Of a stretch of DNA of 64,000 nt, positions 50,548 through 63,431 are shown piece by piece; positions within the stretch are counted from its first letter, which is position 1, and the number at the start of each line of letters is the position of its first letter. The translations under genes were made by a program, and so were the position numbers. The stretch is from Cardiocondyla obscurior (Eukaryota; Arthropoda; Insecta; Hymenoptera; Formicidae): NCBI RefSeq assembly GCF_019399895.1, contig NC_091864.1:7542001-7606000 (forward strand). The letters run 5' to 3'. Below the pieces are notes generated by a model, which saw only the letters and a list, made by a program, of their open reading frames with translations, made no database searches and was not told the DNA's origin.

Positions 50548-53500
50548 ATGCCTACCAAATTAGCTGATGACGTCCCGGCAGGGATAAGCCGTACAATGTC
50601 AGAAGATTCTGAATATGATGACACTTTAGAAGTACCTGATTCGTTAGAAATAATGGTTAATGAGAATGGGGAGATGATACCAGTTCATAAAGAAGGAATA
50701 GAGTGCACAGATAACAAAGGTGAGATTTTGTGCATTGCCAAATAGCTCATTGCATACATTTTTTAACAATTTTTATTTTAATGTTTGTTCCATAATTTTT
50801 TCAGCCATTAATTATGTGCATTTGATTTTCTAATTTATTTATTTATTAGTTCATCATTCATTCTAATACATTATTTTAAATTCAGACACATTCTTAATAT
50901 TTTTTTATGCTTTAATTTTGTTTTCTATAATTTTTATCAATCTTATGTTTCTTTATTTTTCTTATATCATTAGAAACCCTTGGTGTAATGCCTTTCACCG
51001 TTATACACAGCACATCGCCAAAATTTAAAAGTCAGATTCGCAATGTATTTATTCCCGGCGAAGAAGTACATGTAAAAATTATTGATAACGAACGTAGTGT
51101 GACTACACATCCCTTGAATCCAAATCTGTATACCATAGAATTTAGACATGGACCTTTTGTCTGGACTATTAAAAAGCGATATAAACACATTCAGTTTTTG
51201 CATAATCAATTAAAAATGTATCGTGCTAGCTTGAACATACCTTTTCCTACAAAAAGCCACAGAGAGAAGAGGAATAGCATGAAGAATCTTAAAATGGCAA
51301 ATGAGAAACGAGGTAGACGAAATGCTTTACCAAGGTATGAATATTATAATCCACATAAAAAAAAAAAAATAAAAAAAATAGAACAGTATAATCGAAGAGT
51401 CACTTTTACAGGTTTCCTAATAAACCTGACATTCTAGTACCTTATGAACAATTAAATCAGAGGAGAAAGGAACTAGAGGATTATCTATATAATTTACTCA
51501 ACATAGAAATCTACAGACGTAATTCCGAAACTGTAAGTATATTTTTACTAATGGTGATTCACAAATAGCAATAATTAAATTGCAAAGAGACTATCGTTGC
51601 TTGTTTGTAGATAAATTTTTTGGATATTTCACCCTTGTCTTTCGTGGGTGACTTGGGAATGAAAGGAAAAGAAGGCACGGTTTTGAAACGGACTGGCTCG
51701 GGCGCTCGAACGAGATGCAATTTCTTTGGCTTATTCGAATGCGGATTTTGCATTAAATGCAATTATTTCTGCACTTCTCTTTGCGGCAAATGGCAAAAGA
51801 AACATCTCGTTGTTAAGGACACCTTTATAGCATATCTCAATCCCGAAGATGGAAAAGTAAAGTCTGTCATTTTGATGGACGGCGGTTTTGGAATCAGCCT
51901 TGGCGTATATACAACAGGTTCGCGAAGCGGAATGCAGATCACAAATCTAAGTAGACATATAGTCATCAAGTGTTTTACGAAACGAAAAGCTAAAGAATGG
52001 ATGCAGTTTATACAGGAAGTTAGTAATAGAGAAGGTAAGTTCTCAGAACATTCAAATAATGTCTATTCCACTTATGTTTAATTAAATTTTTTTTGCAGGC
52101 AAAGATTTTATACAGACAAATCCACACAACTCGTTTGTCCCGTATCGTTCATCTATATTAGCGACTTGGTTTGTGGACGGGGCGGATTATATGTCTGCCG
52201 TGGCTGATGCTCTAGAAAACGCCAAAGAAGAAATTTTTATAGCCGATTGGTGGCTTTCACCAGAAATTCATATGAAGAGACGAACATCTAATGGAGATTA
52301 TTGGCGACTGGATAAAATTTTACAAAGGAAAGCTGTGAGTACTTGATAATATGTTTGTCAAAACGCAAGTTTTTACATTTTGTTTAAAATGACAATTATA
52401 CATTTAATTTACTGATTAATGAGAGACGTTATTATTTGAAATTATTTAATGAATGTAGAAATATTTTTATCGTATTTTTTTTTTTTTTTTAGATTGAAGG
52501 TGTCAAAGTATTTGTGCTAATATATAAAGAAATTGAAGTTGCTTTAGGCATAAATAGTTACTACAGCAAGCAAAAACTTGTGGAGCAATGTTCTGCCAAT
52601 ATAAAAGTACTGAGACATCCTGATCACGCAAGAGCAGGCGTATTTCTCTGGGCACATCACGAAAAAATAGTAGTTATCGATCAATCTCTAGCATTTCTTG
52701 GCGGCATTGATTTATGTTACGGCAGATGGGACACTAGTGAGCATAAACTGACAGATTTAGGTGAATATTACAAACTTTCTTAGTTTTCACTGTGTTTTCG
52801 CGTTAACTAATGTTATAATTACAGACTCCATTCATCACTCAAGTATCTACATTCCTTCGAGAGACAAGCTTACTAATACCAGCAGTAAGAAGGTACTAAA
52901 CTGTCCGGAAAGACACGTACTACTGCCATTAGCAATAGCAACAAATACTATTACCATGGCGACTACAAGATCTATGCCTCTATTGTAAGTACTATCGGCG
53001 TTAAAATATAAATTAAAAAATAAGAATGCTAACGTAATTTTATTTTTAAGGCCGGTGATGGACGAAAAAACGAAAAAGGATTTAGTACTGCCGACAGATA
53101 ATTCCCTTTTTATGCTGCAAGAAAAAGGAGACGGGGTCAAGTGCAATACTCCTGAACTGCAAAGGAAGAATCTGCTCGAAGTTGCTAAAACAACTGTTGA
53201 TAAAATGAAAACTACCGTAAAAGTGAAGAGACAAGAGTTTATCAATATGGTATATGCTTCTCACGAAGCAGATGCCGATGATGTCGCGGAGAAGTACCGA
53301 TCCCGTTTCTATTCAATGTTATCATTACTTTATATTTATACTTTAATTAAACGCATACAATTTTTCCTTAACTTAGCAAACTTACGTTACCTGCTTCTGA
53401 CACAGTAGACACAGTGGATTATCCCTGCAATTTAGAACGCACGACGAAATTGTGGCTCGGTAAAGACTACACAAATTTCATCGTTAAAGATTTCAATGAT

Positions 53501-55366
53501 TTGGAAAAGCCGTATCAAGATCTAGTAGATAGAACTACTACTCCTAGAATGCCCTGGCATGATATAGGAGTTTTAGTGCAAAACGCTGCTGCCAGAGACG
53601 TGGCAAGGCATTTCATACAACGCTGGAATGCCGTCAAGGTATATATTACTCGATTAACATCTACTTGAATTTAAATATATTGATAAAAACGAAGAATATT
53701 TGATATAAAGTCCTCATTGTAGCAAGAAAAAGCAAAACTGAATTCGTGTTATCCCTATTTACTACCAAAATCGTACAAAGACTGCAAAAGTTACGCTCCG
53801 TTTATTAAAGATGCAAAAAAGCACAACGTCAAGTGCCAAGTACTACGATCGGTAAGCTCCTGGTCAGCTGGCTTTCTTGATTCGGACACTGTCGAGCAGA
53901 GTATACAAGAAGCTTACATCCAGGCTATTAGTAAAGCAGAAAGGTAAGGAACACAGATTTCGTTACTCTGCAACATTTTGTTAACTTTGAATTAATTTGC
54001 AGATATATATATATAGAAAATCAATTTTTCATAACACTGGCCTCTATGGACAAAGGTGGTGTCAAAAATCAAATTGGTGAGACTTTATTGAAAAGAATTC
54101 TGAGAGCACACAGGGAAGGTGCAGTGTTTAGAGTGTTTGTCGTGATGCCGTTGTTACCCGGTTTCGAAGGAGAAGTTGGAGGACCAAGTGGAACGGCATT
54201 ACGGGCGATAACACATTGGAATTACAATTCTATATCAAGGTATCGTATTATTTAACTACGAAACAAAATTAATTCTTATTTAAAAAAAAAAAAAAAAAAA
54301 AATTGTAAAGGTTTTATTGTTGCTCGATTATTGCGATTTTCCGCGATGCTAATTGTAGTTCTCTCTTTAATGTCTAATAAAGACTTTTACATTAATTTAA
54401 AGAAAATAAAATTAAAGAAAAAAGTGGCATGCATAATTTTTTTTTATTTAATAAAATAATAGGGGAAAAGACGCTATTTTAAATCAACTGCTGGAAGCAG
54501 GTATAGAAGATCCTAGCGAGTATATCACATTCCATGGCTTGAGGACACATTCCATGTTAAACGGCACGATGGTGACCGAGCTTATTTATATTCATAGTAA
54601 GCTAATGATAATAGACGACAATACGGTAATCTGTGGGTCAGCTAATATAAATGACAGAAGTATGGTTGCTACAAGAGATAGCGAGATAGCCGTAATAATT
54701 CATGTAAGTATATTATCATATTTGCCTAAATTACGTTTGTGTTTTTAATATAAGATTTTATGTAGAATTTATCGTATAAATTTCCACTTCTATAACTTTC
54801 AATTTTATTATATTTTTTTTATTTATTAAGCTAAGTTAATAAAACTAATATTTCCGAAACAGGATCAAGATTTTGAAGATGGACGCATGAATGACATACC
54901 TTTTCTTTGCGGCAAATTTGCTTCTTCCTTGAGAAAACAATTATTTCGCGAACATTTGGGGTTGTTGAGTGGCAAAGAAAATATTAATCTCGACGACGCT
55001 ATTATAAAATCTTTTTACAAGGATGTATGGTGTGCTAGAAGCAGAAAAAATACAGAATTATACGAAGAAGTTTTTCATTGCATTCCTACTGATAAAGTAG
55101 TTAATTTTGCTATATTAAAACAATATCAGGATAAAGTATCTCTCTCAATATCTGATCCATTACTAGCACAGGAAATGGTAGAGAACATAAAAGTATGTAG
55201 CGAGCGCTTTAAACACTTGTGCGTAGCTTTATTATGTTATTAAATAAAACGTTATGTTTTTCAGGGGTACTTAGTCGATTTGCCATTAAACTTTTTGTGT
55301 AATGAAGATTTAAAACCTGCGGCTGGAACAGTAGAAGGAATGATGCCGACTGCATTGTGGACGTAA
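50548..55366 (+). CDS. Pld: Phospholipase D (PLD1/2 type), PX-PH-HKD, 14 coding exons, 1125 aa
   Basis: Seen: exons 50548..50719, 50974..51334, 51412..51532, 51611..52034, 52099..52334, 52493..52760, 52825..52984, 53051..53293, 53377..53638, 53723..53943, 54003..54239, 54463..54703, 54863..55192, 55265..55366; 3378 nt in one frame. Acidic N-terminus (MSEDSEYDDTLEVPDS). PX domain in exons 2-3 (about residues 75-215, including PRFPNKPDILVP). PH domain in exon 4 (about 230-355, with a Cys-rich palmitoylation-like stretch ECGFCIKCNYFC). HKD1 is H494-E-K496..D501 in WAHHEKIVVIDQSLAFLGG. IENQFF is in exon 11. HKD2 is H946-S-K948..D953 in YIHSKLMIIDDNTVICGSAN. The C-terminus is MPTALWT. Known: hydrolyses phosphatidylcholine to phosphatidic acid and choline at membranes, regulated by Arf/Rho, PKC and PIP2; length and the -WT end fit the family. 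Both catalytic motifs are intact, so it should be active. The start is the first ATG after the 5' UTR acceptor. Confidence 0.93.
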
Positions 55367-56813
55367 GTCTCCATGATTAAGCGCAAATTTTCGTTTATGT
55401 TTTAAACGACTTTCACATTAATGAACAAGAAGAAAAGGTATATACTATAGAAGAATTTAAATTAATATCTTATTTATATATTTGTTGTTGCTTCATATGA
55501 CAATAGGTGGTCGGATTTTCTCTGACAAGCACCTTAGGTTACGTCTAATTTAAAATAAAAGAATATAATATTTTAGATAAAATTATATTAATTATATTAA
55601 TTCTTAAATAATATATATTTTTTGTAAATATAGAGTATTATAACAGAGTATTTTAATATATTAAAGATTTAATACATGTTATTTAATACCTGTTAAACTT
55701 GGTACAAATTTAATTTGTCTTATATAAAATGTTAACTAAAATTTTTAAGTGCAGAATTTTATTAACTACTATATAAAAAATTATAAAAATATTTATTTGA
55801 TAAAGGTGAACGATAGTCATTTGTTGCTTAACAAATATATACTATTTTGTTTAAACCAAATAGGCATTACTACTTAACGAAAAGCATAAAACTTACATTC
55901 CTTTTTTTTTATAACTATAATATATAAAGTTATAATATAAATATAATTTACGAATTTTAATAAGAGAGAGATAAAGAAATATATTTATATTATATTTTTG
56001 TAACAAATATACTAATTTTTTATAAGTTATTAAAAATTATGCCTGTTATAAAATAAAATTTTAACTTTTATATTTTTGCTAATACTATATGAGTAATGAT
56101 GAAATTATAATATAGATATTAAAAAGTTCTATTAATATTAAATTAAGTACAATAAAATGTATAATAAAATGCATAATATTTCGTAAATTTCCTGTTTCCC
56201 TCCTAACCTCTTTTTTCGCTTTCTCTTTCCTACTTTTTTTTCCTTATCTCTCTCCGTGTTCCTATTCTATCCATCCTGTTACTGGTTGGTGATCCGAGTC
56301 TACCCAGCCCTCCACTTTCATCTCTCTAGTATGTAGCCTATTATACAAGTACATATATACATTTACTGAAATGTAACAATACAAAACGTAAACACAACAA
56401 TAAAGGGACCAAAGCAATGGGTCACAAGAAAAGTAATATTTGTAATAAAATGCTGTTTTTTTTCTTTCCTCATTTCTGCCTGTACTTTAAAGTTCTACCT
56501 ATTCTTCAGAATAAAACATACTCTTTAATAATTTTCTTGGAAATATTAATCTCACTGGTACGTATAACACAGCAGTAAAGTGATATTCTTATTTTTAATT
56601 AATTGCGTGCAGAAAGGTTTGAATAATTTGCACTTGAAAAAAGAGTAATAAATTTTATTCGACATTATTTTAACTGTAATTCTATCTTACTATGATTCAG
56701 GAAGGAACTGCCCATAAAGTGAATAGCTCGAGAGGTATACGTTAATAAATCTGTCGAAGCCACTCTAGTTTTAAAGTGGACACAGTGATCTTGGCCGAAT
56801 AAAGTTCATACGA
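55367..56813 (+). other. PLD 3' UTR and flank of the next gene
   Basis: Very AT-rich, with no open frame of interest. A pyrimidine-rich stretch with TCTC/CTTT lies near 56195-56275. A possible acceptor (atgattcag, then exon from 56701) 113 bases before the next ATG suggests that the downstream ORF may have a non-coding 5' exon. Nothing else is recognised. Confidence 0.4.
55554..55559 (+). terminator. Candidate polyadenylation signal of the PLD gene
   Basis: AATAAA about 190 bases after the PLD stop, the first canonical hexamer downstream. Other hexamers follow in the AT-rich sequence up to 56405, so the true site may be later. Confidence 0.3.
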
Positions 56814-57743
56814 ATGGGGACACACGTGATTCGTAACATAACTGGAAAATTAGTTGACATACAAGTATTAAAAGAGTTAACCACTTTATACGAGCAGCAC
56901 AAAGAGATCCGTGAGATTAATTATTTGCAGGATTTCTCCACGCTCGGTGCCAGCGGTACGATCAGTACGAATTACGTTATTCAGAAATTACTGCAGATAT
57001 ACGTACGTAACGTTGCTCTCATCCACTGTCATCCGGATCTGATTCAGAAATTTACCTTCACGATGCACGAGGAGGGCAAAGCCAAATGGACGTTCGAATA
57101 TTCTAACGACATGATGCTAAATCACGATATCATAACGATGTGCTATTTTTATTATATCACATACAAGTCTTACGAGTTAAGCCAATGTGAATCGGTGAAG
57201 CTCTTAAAGCCGCTACTGTTAGATAAGTACGACGTGTACAGTATCGACGAAGCTAACATGCTATTTTTCCAAGGGAAAACTGTTATCTCATTACTTGACA
57301 TAGCGTTTTCTTTCCCGAGCGTTACGTGGGACGTAGCTTGTAATTTAAACTTTTGGACCGGCTTTTTCGACTACGTCTCCGACTTCGATCTTCCTAAGCA
57401 AGCGCTAATTATACCGTTCATTTTTCCGCTTCTCCCTAAATTAGAAGAAAGGCCTCCACTTGCGGTGTTACTAGCCCTGTCGCTTAAAACAGTTGAGTTT
57501 AGGAAAACAACAGCGCCATTATTGCGAAAGATTTTAAACGATATTACTATACATTTTGAATATAAAATGTATCCTCAGCGTTTGAAACTAGAGCTTTGCG
57601 AGAAGTGGCAGATTATAACGCGAGATAAAGGCGTACACAAGTATGCTCCATGTTTTACTATGTTTCGTCACAAAGCTAAAGATATAATAGCGACAATGAA
57701 GTCAGATGATCCAGACTTGGAACTTATACTTTCGTTATTATGA
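56814..57743 (+). CDS. Uncharacterised intronless protein, 309 aa
   Basis: Seen: one uninterrupted frame from ATG (MGTHVIRNITGKLVDIQVLK) to TGA, in DNA where neighbouring AT-rich sequence breaks frames every few dozen codons. Codon use is balanced and the product is non-repetitive and predicted largely helical, with a hydrophobic region LPKQALIIPFIFPLLPKL in the middle, no signal peptide and no clear transmembrane helix. It resembles a helical-repeat (ARM/HEAT-like) or adaptor fold, but that is only an impression. The same-strand position 1.4 kb after PLD and a downstream AATAAA fit an independent gene. I do not recognise the family. It could be a retrogene because it lacks introns, though a 5' UTR intron is possible. 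No chain-breaking defects were seen. Confidence 0.75.
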   Translation: MGTHVIRNITGKLVDIQVLKELTTLYEQHKEIREINYLQDFSTLGASGTISTNYVIQKLLQIYVRNVALIHCHPDLIQKFTFTMHEEGKAKWTFEYSNDMMLNHDIITMCYFYYITYKSYELSQCESVKLLKPLLLDKYDVYSIDEANMLFFQGKTVISLLDIAFSFPSVTWDVACNLNFWTGFFDYVSDFDLPKQALIIPFIFPLLPKLEERPPLAVLLALSLKTVEFRKTTAPLLRKILNDITIHFEYKMYPQRLKLELCEKWQIITRDKGVHKYAPCFTMFRHKAKDIIATMKSDDPDLELILSLL

Positions 57744-57888
57744 ATTCTATTTCTCCTTTTTTTTCTGCCACTGTCATACTTAACGACGTTGTTTTATATA
57801 CGAACATTATTTGCGAATAATCACGTCATTATATTAATTATATGTATCGTGTGGTTTCATTTTTGTTAGCGTTCTATTATTTTTTTGT

Positions 57889-57894
57889 AATAAA
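57889..57894 (+). terminator. Candidate polyadenylation signal of the 309-aa gene
   Basis: AATAAA about 145 bases after the TGA stop, in a suitable AT-rich context. Confidence 0.4.
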
Positions 57895-58841
57895 ACTTAA
57901 TAATTAAATTATCTGATCAAACATATTATTGTATGATGTAATGAATTTAAGCAGTGAATTTACAAAAATGTACAAATACGTACCTGTTGTTAATATAACG
58001 ATGAAATCAACCGAAAGTATTCCAAATCAAATAATTCTGTCGCATCAGGAAGGAATGACGTTTTAAAATATTCCATCCACCAGTTATTTGAGAGTAAAAT
58101 ACCAATCTTATCAAATAATAAAAGTAAACTTGTGATGTAAGAACAACTGAAAGAAAGAGCATTTAGAGAAAACGCAGTTTAAGGAAATATAAATTAATTA
58201 CAGGTAACACAGAAATTCTGAAGAAAACGCACAGCCTCTGAAAAATGATGCGTACAAGTATGGAACATTTTGTATAAAATACCGAGGTTTTATTTTCAAT
58301 CGATTGCGGTGACGCGAATACGCATAAGGTATGTACACAAACGTCGTACCATTTTACGTAGTACAATTCTCATCTATGCATTAAAAGAAGTAATTTACGT
58401 GCTAACTTTAAAAGTAACGCAATTATGAAAAAAGTCTCGTTTCCCTTTGACTCGGTAAAAAGTACGGTAGTTCAGATACATTCGATGAATATCTCGGACG
58501 AAGTGTGATTTGAGGTATATCAGTGTGGTACTCCTTATTGCGCTATTAATAAAAAAAAAAAAAAAAAAGAATGAACTAAAGACAAAAATAAACGACTAAT
58601 CAACACTTGCCAGAGCAGTGAAAAAGTTTTGTGAAAATATGTGAGAAAAATGTACACGTATCTAATCGAATTATGTATGTGTATTTATGTCTACGTGTTT
58701 ATAATTATAAACGCAAAATGAATCACCGATTATGGAGTATGATTTCCGTGCATGATTTGTGCATTTCACACAAGGAGATTATACTTATTTGCTTACGAGA
58801 AGAATTTAATTTCAAATTTCTTTAAACAATCTTCTCATTTC

Positions 58842-58884
<43 letters not shown>

Positions 58885-61800
58885 GTATATATATAATTAA
58901 TTTGCTGATTTAATTTATCGGTCCTGTATTAATAACTTTACTTCATTTTTTTTTCTCCTCTCTATTTTTTCGCATAAGTGTTTCCATCATCAATTCCAGT
59001 TTTTCAAATTACTGTATATCTCAGCAGCTTTTCTCACAAAAGATAACACTATTTTTAATAAAGAACACATAGTAATTTTTACATGTAAAAACCATAAAAA
59101 GGTTAAGTATCTTGTTTGATTGAGTAAAATTAATGAGATTAGTTGACAAACGAATAGATTAGATTACACAATGCTCCATAGTTCGGTTTTTCGCTTCAGC
59201 GTTATCGCTCTTATATACATCTCGTTGCTTAAACGCTAAACACACGCATCACGTTCGCATTCCGCATTCTTTGCGGTCAGACAAATACCACTCTTTCTTT
59301 ATTATTAGGAACCTACACGAGATTATATTTCACCTCGAGCAAAGCCCAATGCGAAATAACAAATCAACGCGTACAGCGAACGAATATATCGTTTCTTAAC
59401 AGTTTACAATTATATTAGTTACATATATATACATCTGAACGCAACAAGATAAATCAAAATGCTATCCCCATTGTTCTCTTAAATATACAATTCCTCAATT
59501 AATAATACGTAATGTTCTGCAATCGAATTCTTTGATACAAAAAAAGAAAATTTTTATTTAAAAAATATTCCATAAAGTAAAGTCACGATTTTATTCTCCG
59601 TTCTTTTCTTTATGCAATTAATAAAGTATGATTAATTAATTAATGTATTACTTATAGAAACAATTAGTGAAGTAACATAAATACTTCATTTGCAGAAATA
59701 TTTTACAAGAAAGTAATTTAATTTCCAGAAAATGATATAATTTCTTTTTTTTAATTGGATTCCCTCGGATTGAGGATCCAATTAAAAAATAGTTTTACAA
59801 TGGGAATGAATTATCTTCTTGTAATTGGAATCAATTGCGCCCGTTACACGATTTTTAATTTCGATTAAGACGCGTGTCATTGACGACAATTTACAATACT
59901 CATGCAATGAGTATAAAAAAACAAGAAGCAGGCGAAGAAAAGAAAATAAAAGAAAAAGGAAGATCAGCTGTGCGGATCTTCTACGATCTTTATATTACTC
60001 AACTCCGATTACATTGTACTAGGATTTGGTTAAATTAACGTTGCGCAACTAATTAGCCGTCTAATTAGCTTAGTGGCACGTTGGACACTCTGTTTATTAA
60101 TCGCCGTGGAACTCACCCATGCAAAATTCCAGCAATTTCAAAAGTCTTTTAGTATCTTTGTTCTCTCTTCGCTTTGAGTCGATTTACACATAATGTACAC
60201 GCGCTGATGTCTCTAATTAAGCCGACTCGACCGACTCATCCAGTTAGAGACTTTAGAGCTACGCAATATACATTCTTCAATGACGTTTTTTTTTCTTTTT
60301 TTCTTTTCGGTAAATATACATACGCATACGCACATTCCTTCGCATTTAAGCCGACTCGCGACTTTCACGTGCGAGACTTTCAAAACTGCACGGACACAGG
60401 CATTTTAGAACATCTAAAAAACACGCAGGAAACAGGGACAGTTTTGTCCTTCGTTTCTTCGAGTGATCTCGAAGACCAAGACGGAACGTACCATTCTTAA
60501 ACTCACGTATCATAGATGCAATCGTAAATCCTGTCTGATCGCGGCCCTGTAAGACCTCTGAGACTCTCGTTAAGTACTAACAACTCCCCTCTACATTTTA
60601 AACATCTTTTTTTCGTCGACGATCATACATCAGTTTCGCTATGTCGTTTCGAACGATGTTTGAAGGTATTCGCACGATTAGATTTATTATTGCGTAAAAG
60701 TAATTTGAGAAACTATCGCGCGATACCATCTGAATAAAGTTACTTTTGTTAGAAGTACTTGAAAAATACACATTCTTTAGATACGTAGTTAACGCAGCGA
60801 AAAAAATTATTAAACTTTGATTACCCTCCATCGCAGTTTTTTTTAATAAAGTACTTTCGACGTCTTCAATTGTATATTCGCTTTTTCGTTTATCGTCGTT
60901 TTATTTTACTTTTTTTTTTCTTGTTTTCCACTTTAAACTCGCTACGTATTAATTCTTAAATCTATAGTCTATCTATACGTATATACAGCCGTCCAATACG
61001 TCCACATAAACGACGGACGTACCTTTGAAATATATGTACTGCGGATTATAATATATCGACGATATTTTCTCGAAAGGGGGAAAAAGTCATTTTTTTTTGG
61101 TTTTTTGCTCGGTTCGTTCTCTTTGTCTTTTTCGTTAACTTCGCTTTTTTTGTTTTTTTTTTGTTTTTTTTTCTGTTTTCTCCCCTTTTACATACAAAAA
61201 AAAAACATATACACACACACACATTTCTCACACATAACACTAACGGCGATCCATGCACACTTTATTCTTCTTACATTTTGCATTATATTACGCAGGAGGG
61301 ATTAATGCAACCCTTCTTAGGAACCGAACAGGATAAGCGAACGGTCGCATCAAACATAGACTTATATCGCTTATCATTTGGATAAACCTTAGTTGGACTG
61401 TGAAACTTTACAAAATTAGAAGCAATCGGACCGTATCACGCGACAAAAAATTCGACCACAACCTATTTCGCATTATACATCACAGACTTTGTTTCAGTTT
61501 CCATTAATCTTTTTGGAAAAAAAAACTCGAATACTTTTGCTATTAAAAAAATATATGCTTGTATTCGTTCTTAAAAAAAAAAATAAATAAATAAAAACAG
61601 TTGTGCTAAGTATTTAAACATGTAATTAAAAAAAATTATTTTAGTAAATTTGGTGATATTCAAGCAAAACTATTTTTATTGCAATTTTTTTTAAGTATTT
61701 GCAATTGTATTTTAACTAATATTTTGTATATTTTATTTAAAAAAAAAAAAAAAAACGATAGATCAAAAAATCAAAAAATTTTTGACAATTTCTACAAAGA

Positions 61801-62964
61801 TCTTTAAAGAAATTATTAAATTCTTAAATTATTTATTTGTATTAAACATAATATGATGCGATATCGCAAGCAATACGGTCCCTATTTTTTTACCGATTGT
61901 TATCTCATACTTTTCCGTTTTCATCGTGTTGTTTCTCTTCCTTTCTCTCTTCTCTATATATAGATATATATATATTTTTTCGATATAATATATATATTCA
62001 TTTATTCGTACGCCTATATACCTATGTATGTACAAAACTTTAAATGACTCTGGTTATGACTAAGTGAATTTTTTTTTCTTTTTAGTGTTTCGCGCGCGAA
62101 GAACAAGCAAATGCTTCGCCCTCCAACTTATTATTATTCCTTTCGTCTTTTTATCGGTAGTTTCTTGTCTCGTTGTCTAAAAGTTAAGTGTATATTCCTA
62201 TTACGAAATTACAGATGCGTAAAGCGTATTGCATTGCCTTCCCCCAAACAGCACGCCTACTTGATTTCTGCGCTTTTCTCTCTTTTCCTGTTTTTATTTC
62301 TTTTTCTACGGGCGACACACGTCGGAACAGCGCGGATTCAGACACAAATAGATATCTCTTGTCTAGTGGTCTTCAGCCTCTTACGTTTCTTTCACATTAC
62401 CTCGAGAGCGGTTATTTAACTTTAAATTATTTTTCTCTCTCCTTTGCCTTTACTGTGCGGTGTCGCAAACAATAGTTTCACGATTAAACACGTATGTTTG
62501 TTCAGTCACCAACCAAATCGCTCGTTCTATCGATTAAAAATTAATCGGGCAATCAGCGGAGCTGCCGATTTACAACTTGAAGCGATTTCGAAAACTAAAT
62601 GTTTAAAATACAATTAAAATATGAAATACACATCGCCGATGAACGCATACGTCAAACAAATATAAATATTATAATAAAGAAGACATTCTCGTCTAGCTGG
62701 ATGTAACTATAAAAAAAAAATATATATAATAATCCGAAACTGTCGTTGCTTCAATTCAGAACGTATTATACACACATAATCTCCGAAATAAATGCACAAA
62801 CGTAAACATTTTCTCTTACTTAGGTACGCTCTGCCAATCTCACATCGAAATAAACCTTCAATCTAAGATTCGAAACGTGCGCTCTACGCATGCCTCCGGC
62901 TCGCGACAAATCCGCGTCGCGGTTCTCAATCTCTCATTTAATTTCCATTAACATTAACAAGTGA
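57895..62964. other. Long AT-rich non-coding stretch, probably 3' UTR of the right-edge gene plus intergenic DNA
   Basis: About 5 kb with no supported coding region. It contains a (TA)n tract at 58846-58896, a (CA)n-like tract near 61208-61224, TA-rich repeats near 61958-62000, and many T-runs on the plus strand that would be A-runs in a minus-strand message. A long minus-strand 3' UTR downstream of the stop at 62965 is plausible; its end cannot be placed. Confidence 0.35.
58846..58896. repeat. (TA)n microsatellite
   Basis: A long interrupted TA-dinucleotide tract (breaks at ttat and gt), likely polymorphic, in non-coding DNA. Confidence 0.8.
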
Positions 62965-63431
62965 TTAAGCTCGATCTCGAGATTCTTCGGGTGGAGTCTC
63001 CTCTCGCTCCACGTGACGACCAGCTGGTGCCGCGTCGTACTCCAATTCCAAAGTATCTTGCCGTTCCTCCTCCGCGTTTTTTCCCTGCTTCTTCTCCGGC
63101 TGTCCATCATTATCGTTGTCCTCTTCTTCGCTCGAAGGTAACTTCTCTTCGGCTGTCAGACTCACCAATGTGTCGACCTCTACGGAGTGTCCCCCTGCTG
63201 CGGTTTTCAAAAATGCACATCTCTGACGTCGGTCGGCGTGCCCGCCTTCTCGTGTTCCAGTATTTTCTCCTGACTCGTGTTGTTCTGGTCCCCCAGCGGC
63301 CTTTGCGGCACGCTCGGAACACCAGCACTCATTGTTTGATGCCCGCTTCCGTTTCCGGGGCCCTCGGTGCTCACGTGAGCGGCCTGTGAGATCATCTCCT
63401 CGATCTGCTGCAGGCAGCCTTGCAAATAATC
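62965..63431 (-). CDS. Terminal coding exon of an unrecognised gene, with an apparent one-base frameshift
   Basis: Seen: after a tttgtttcag acceptor the minus strand reads, in phase 0, DYLQGCLQQIEEMISQAAHV and so on to GTPTDVRDVHF and TGA (63209..63207). A second frame open over exactly the next stretch reads LKTAAGGHSVEVDTLVSLTA then EEKLPSSEEEDNDNDG and ends PEESRDRA, TAA at 62967..62965. The second part is strongly acidic and protein-like. The change of frame falls on a run of five T (63213..63209); one more T would join both parts into a single exon of about 156 codons. So either the assembly dropped a base, or the gene truly ends at 63207, or it is frameshifted. The product is hydrophilic with an amphipathic helix at its start, and probably intracellular. 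I do not recognise the family. Upstream exons lie beyond 64000. Confidence 0.55.

Noticed and set aside
55507..55525. Fifteenth PLD coding exon adding WSDFL
   Set aside because: Not used in the main model because unspliced reading ends in the conserved ALWT-stop; kept only as a possible alternative splice form.
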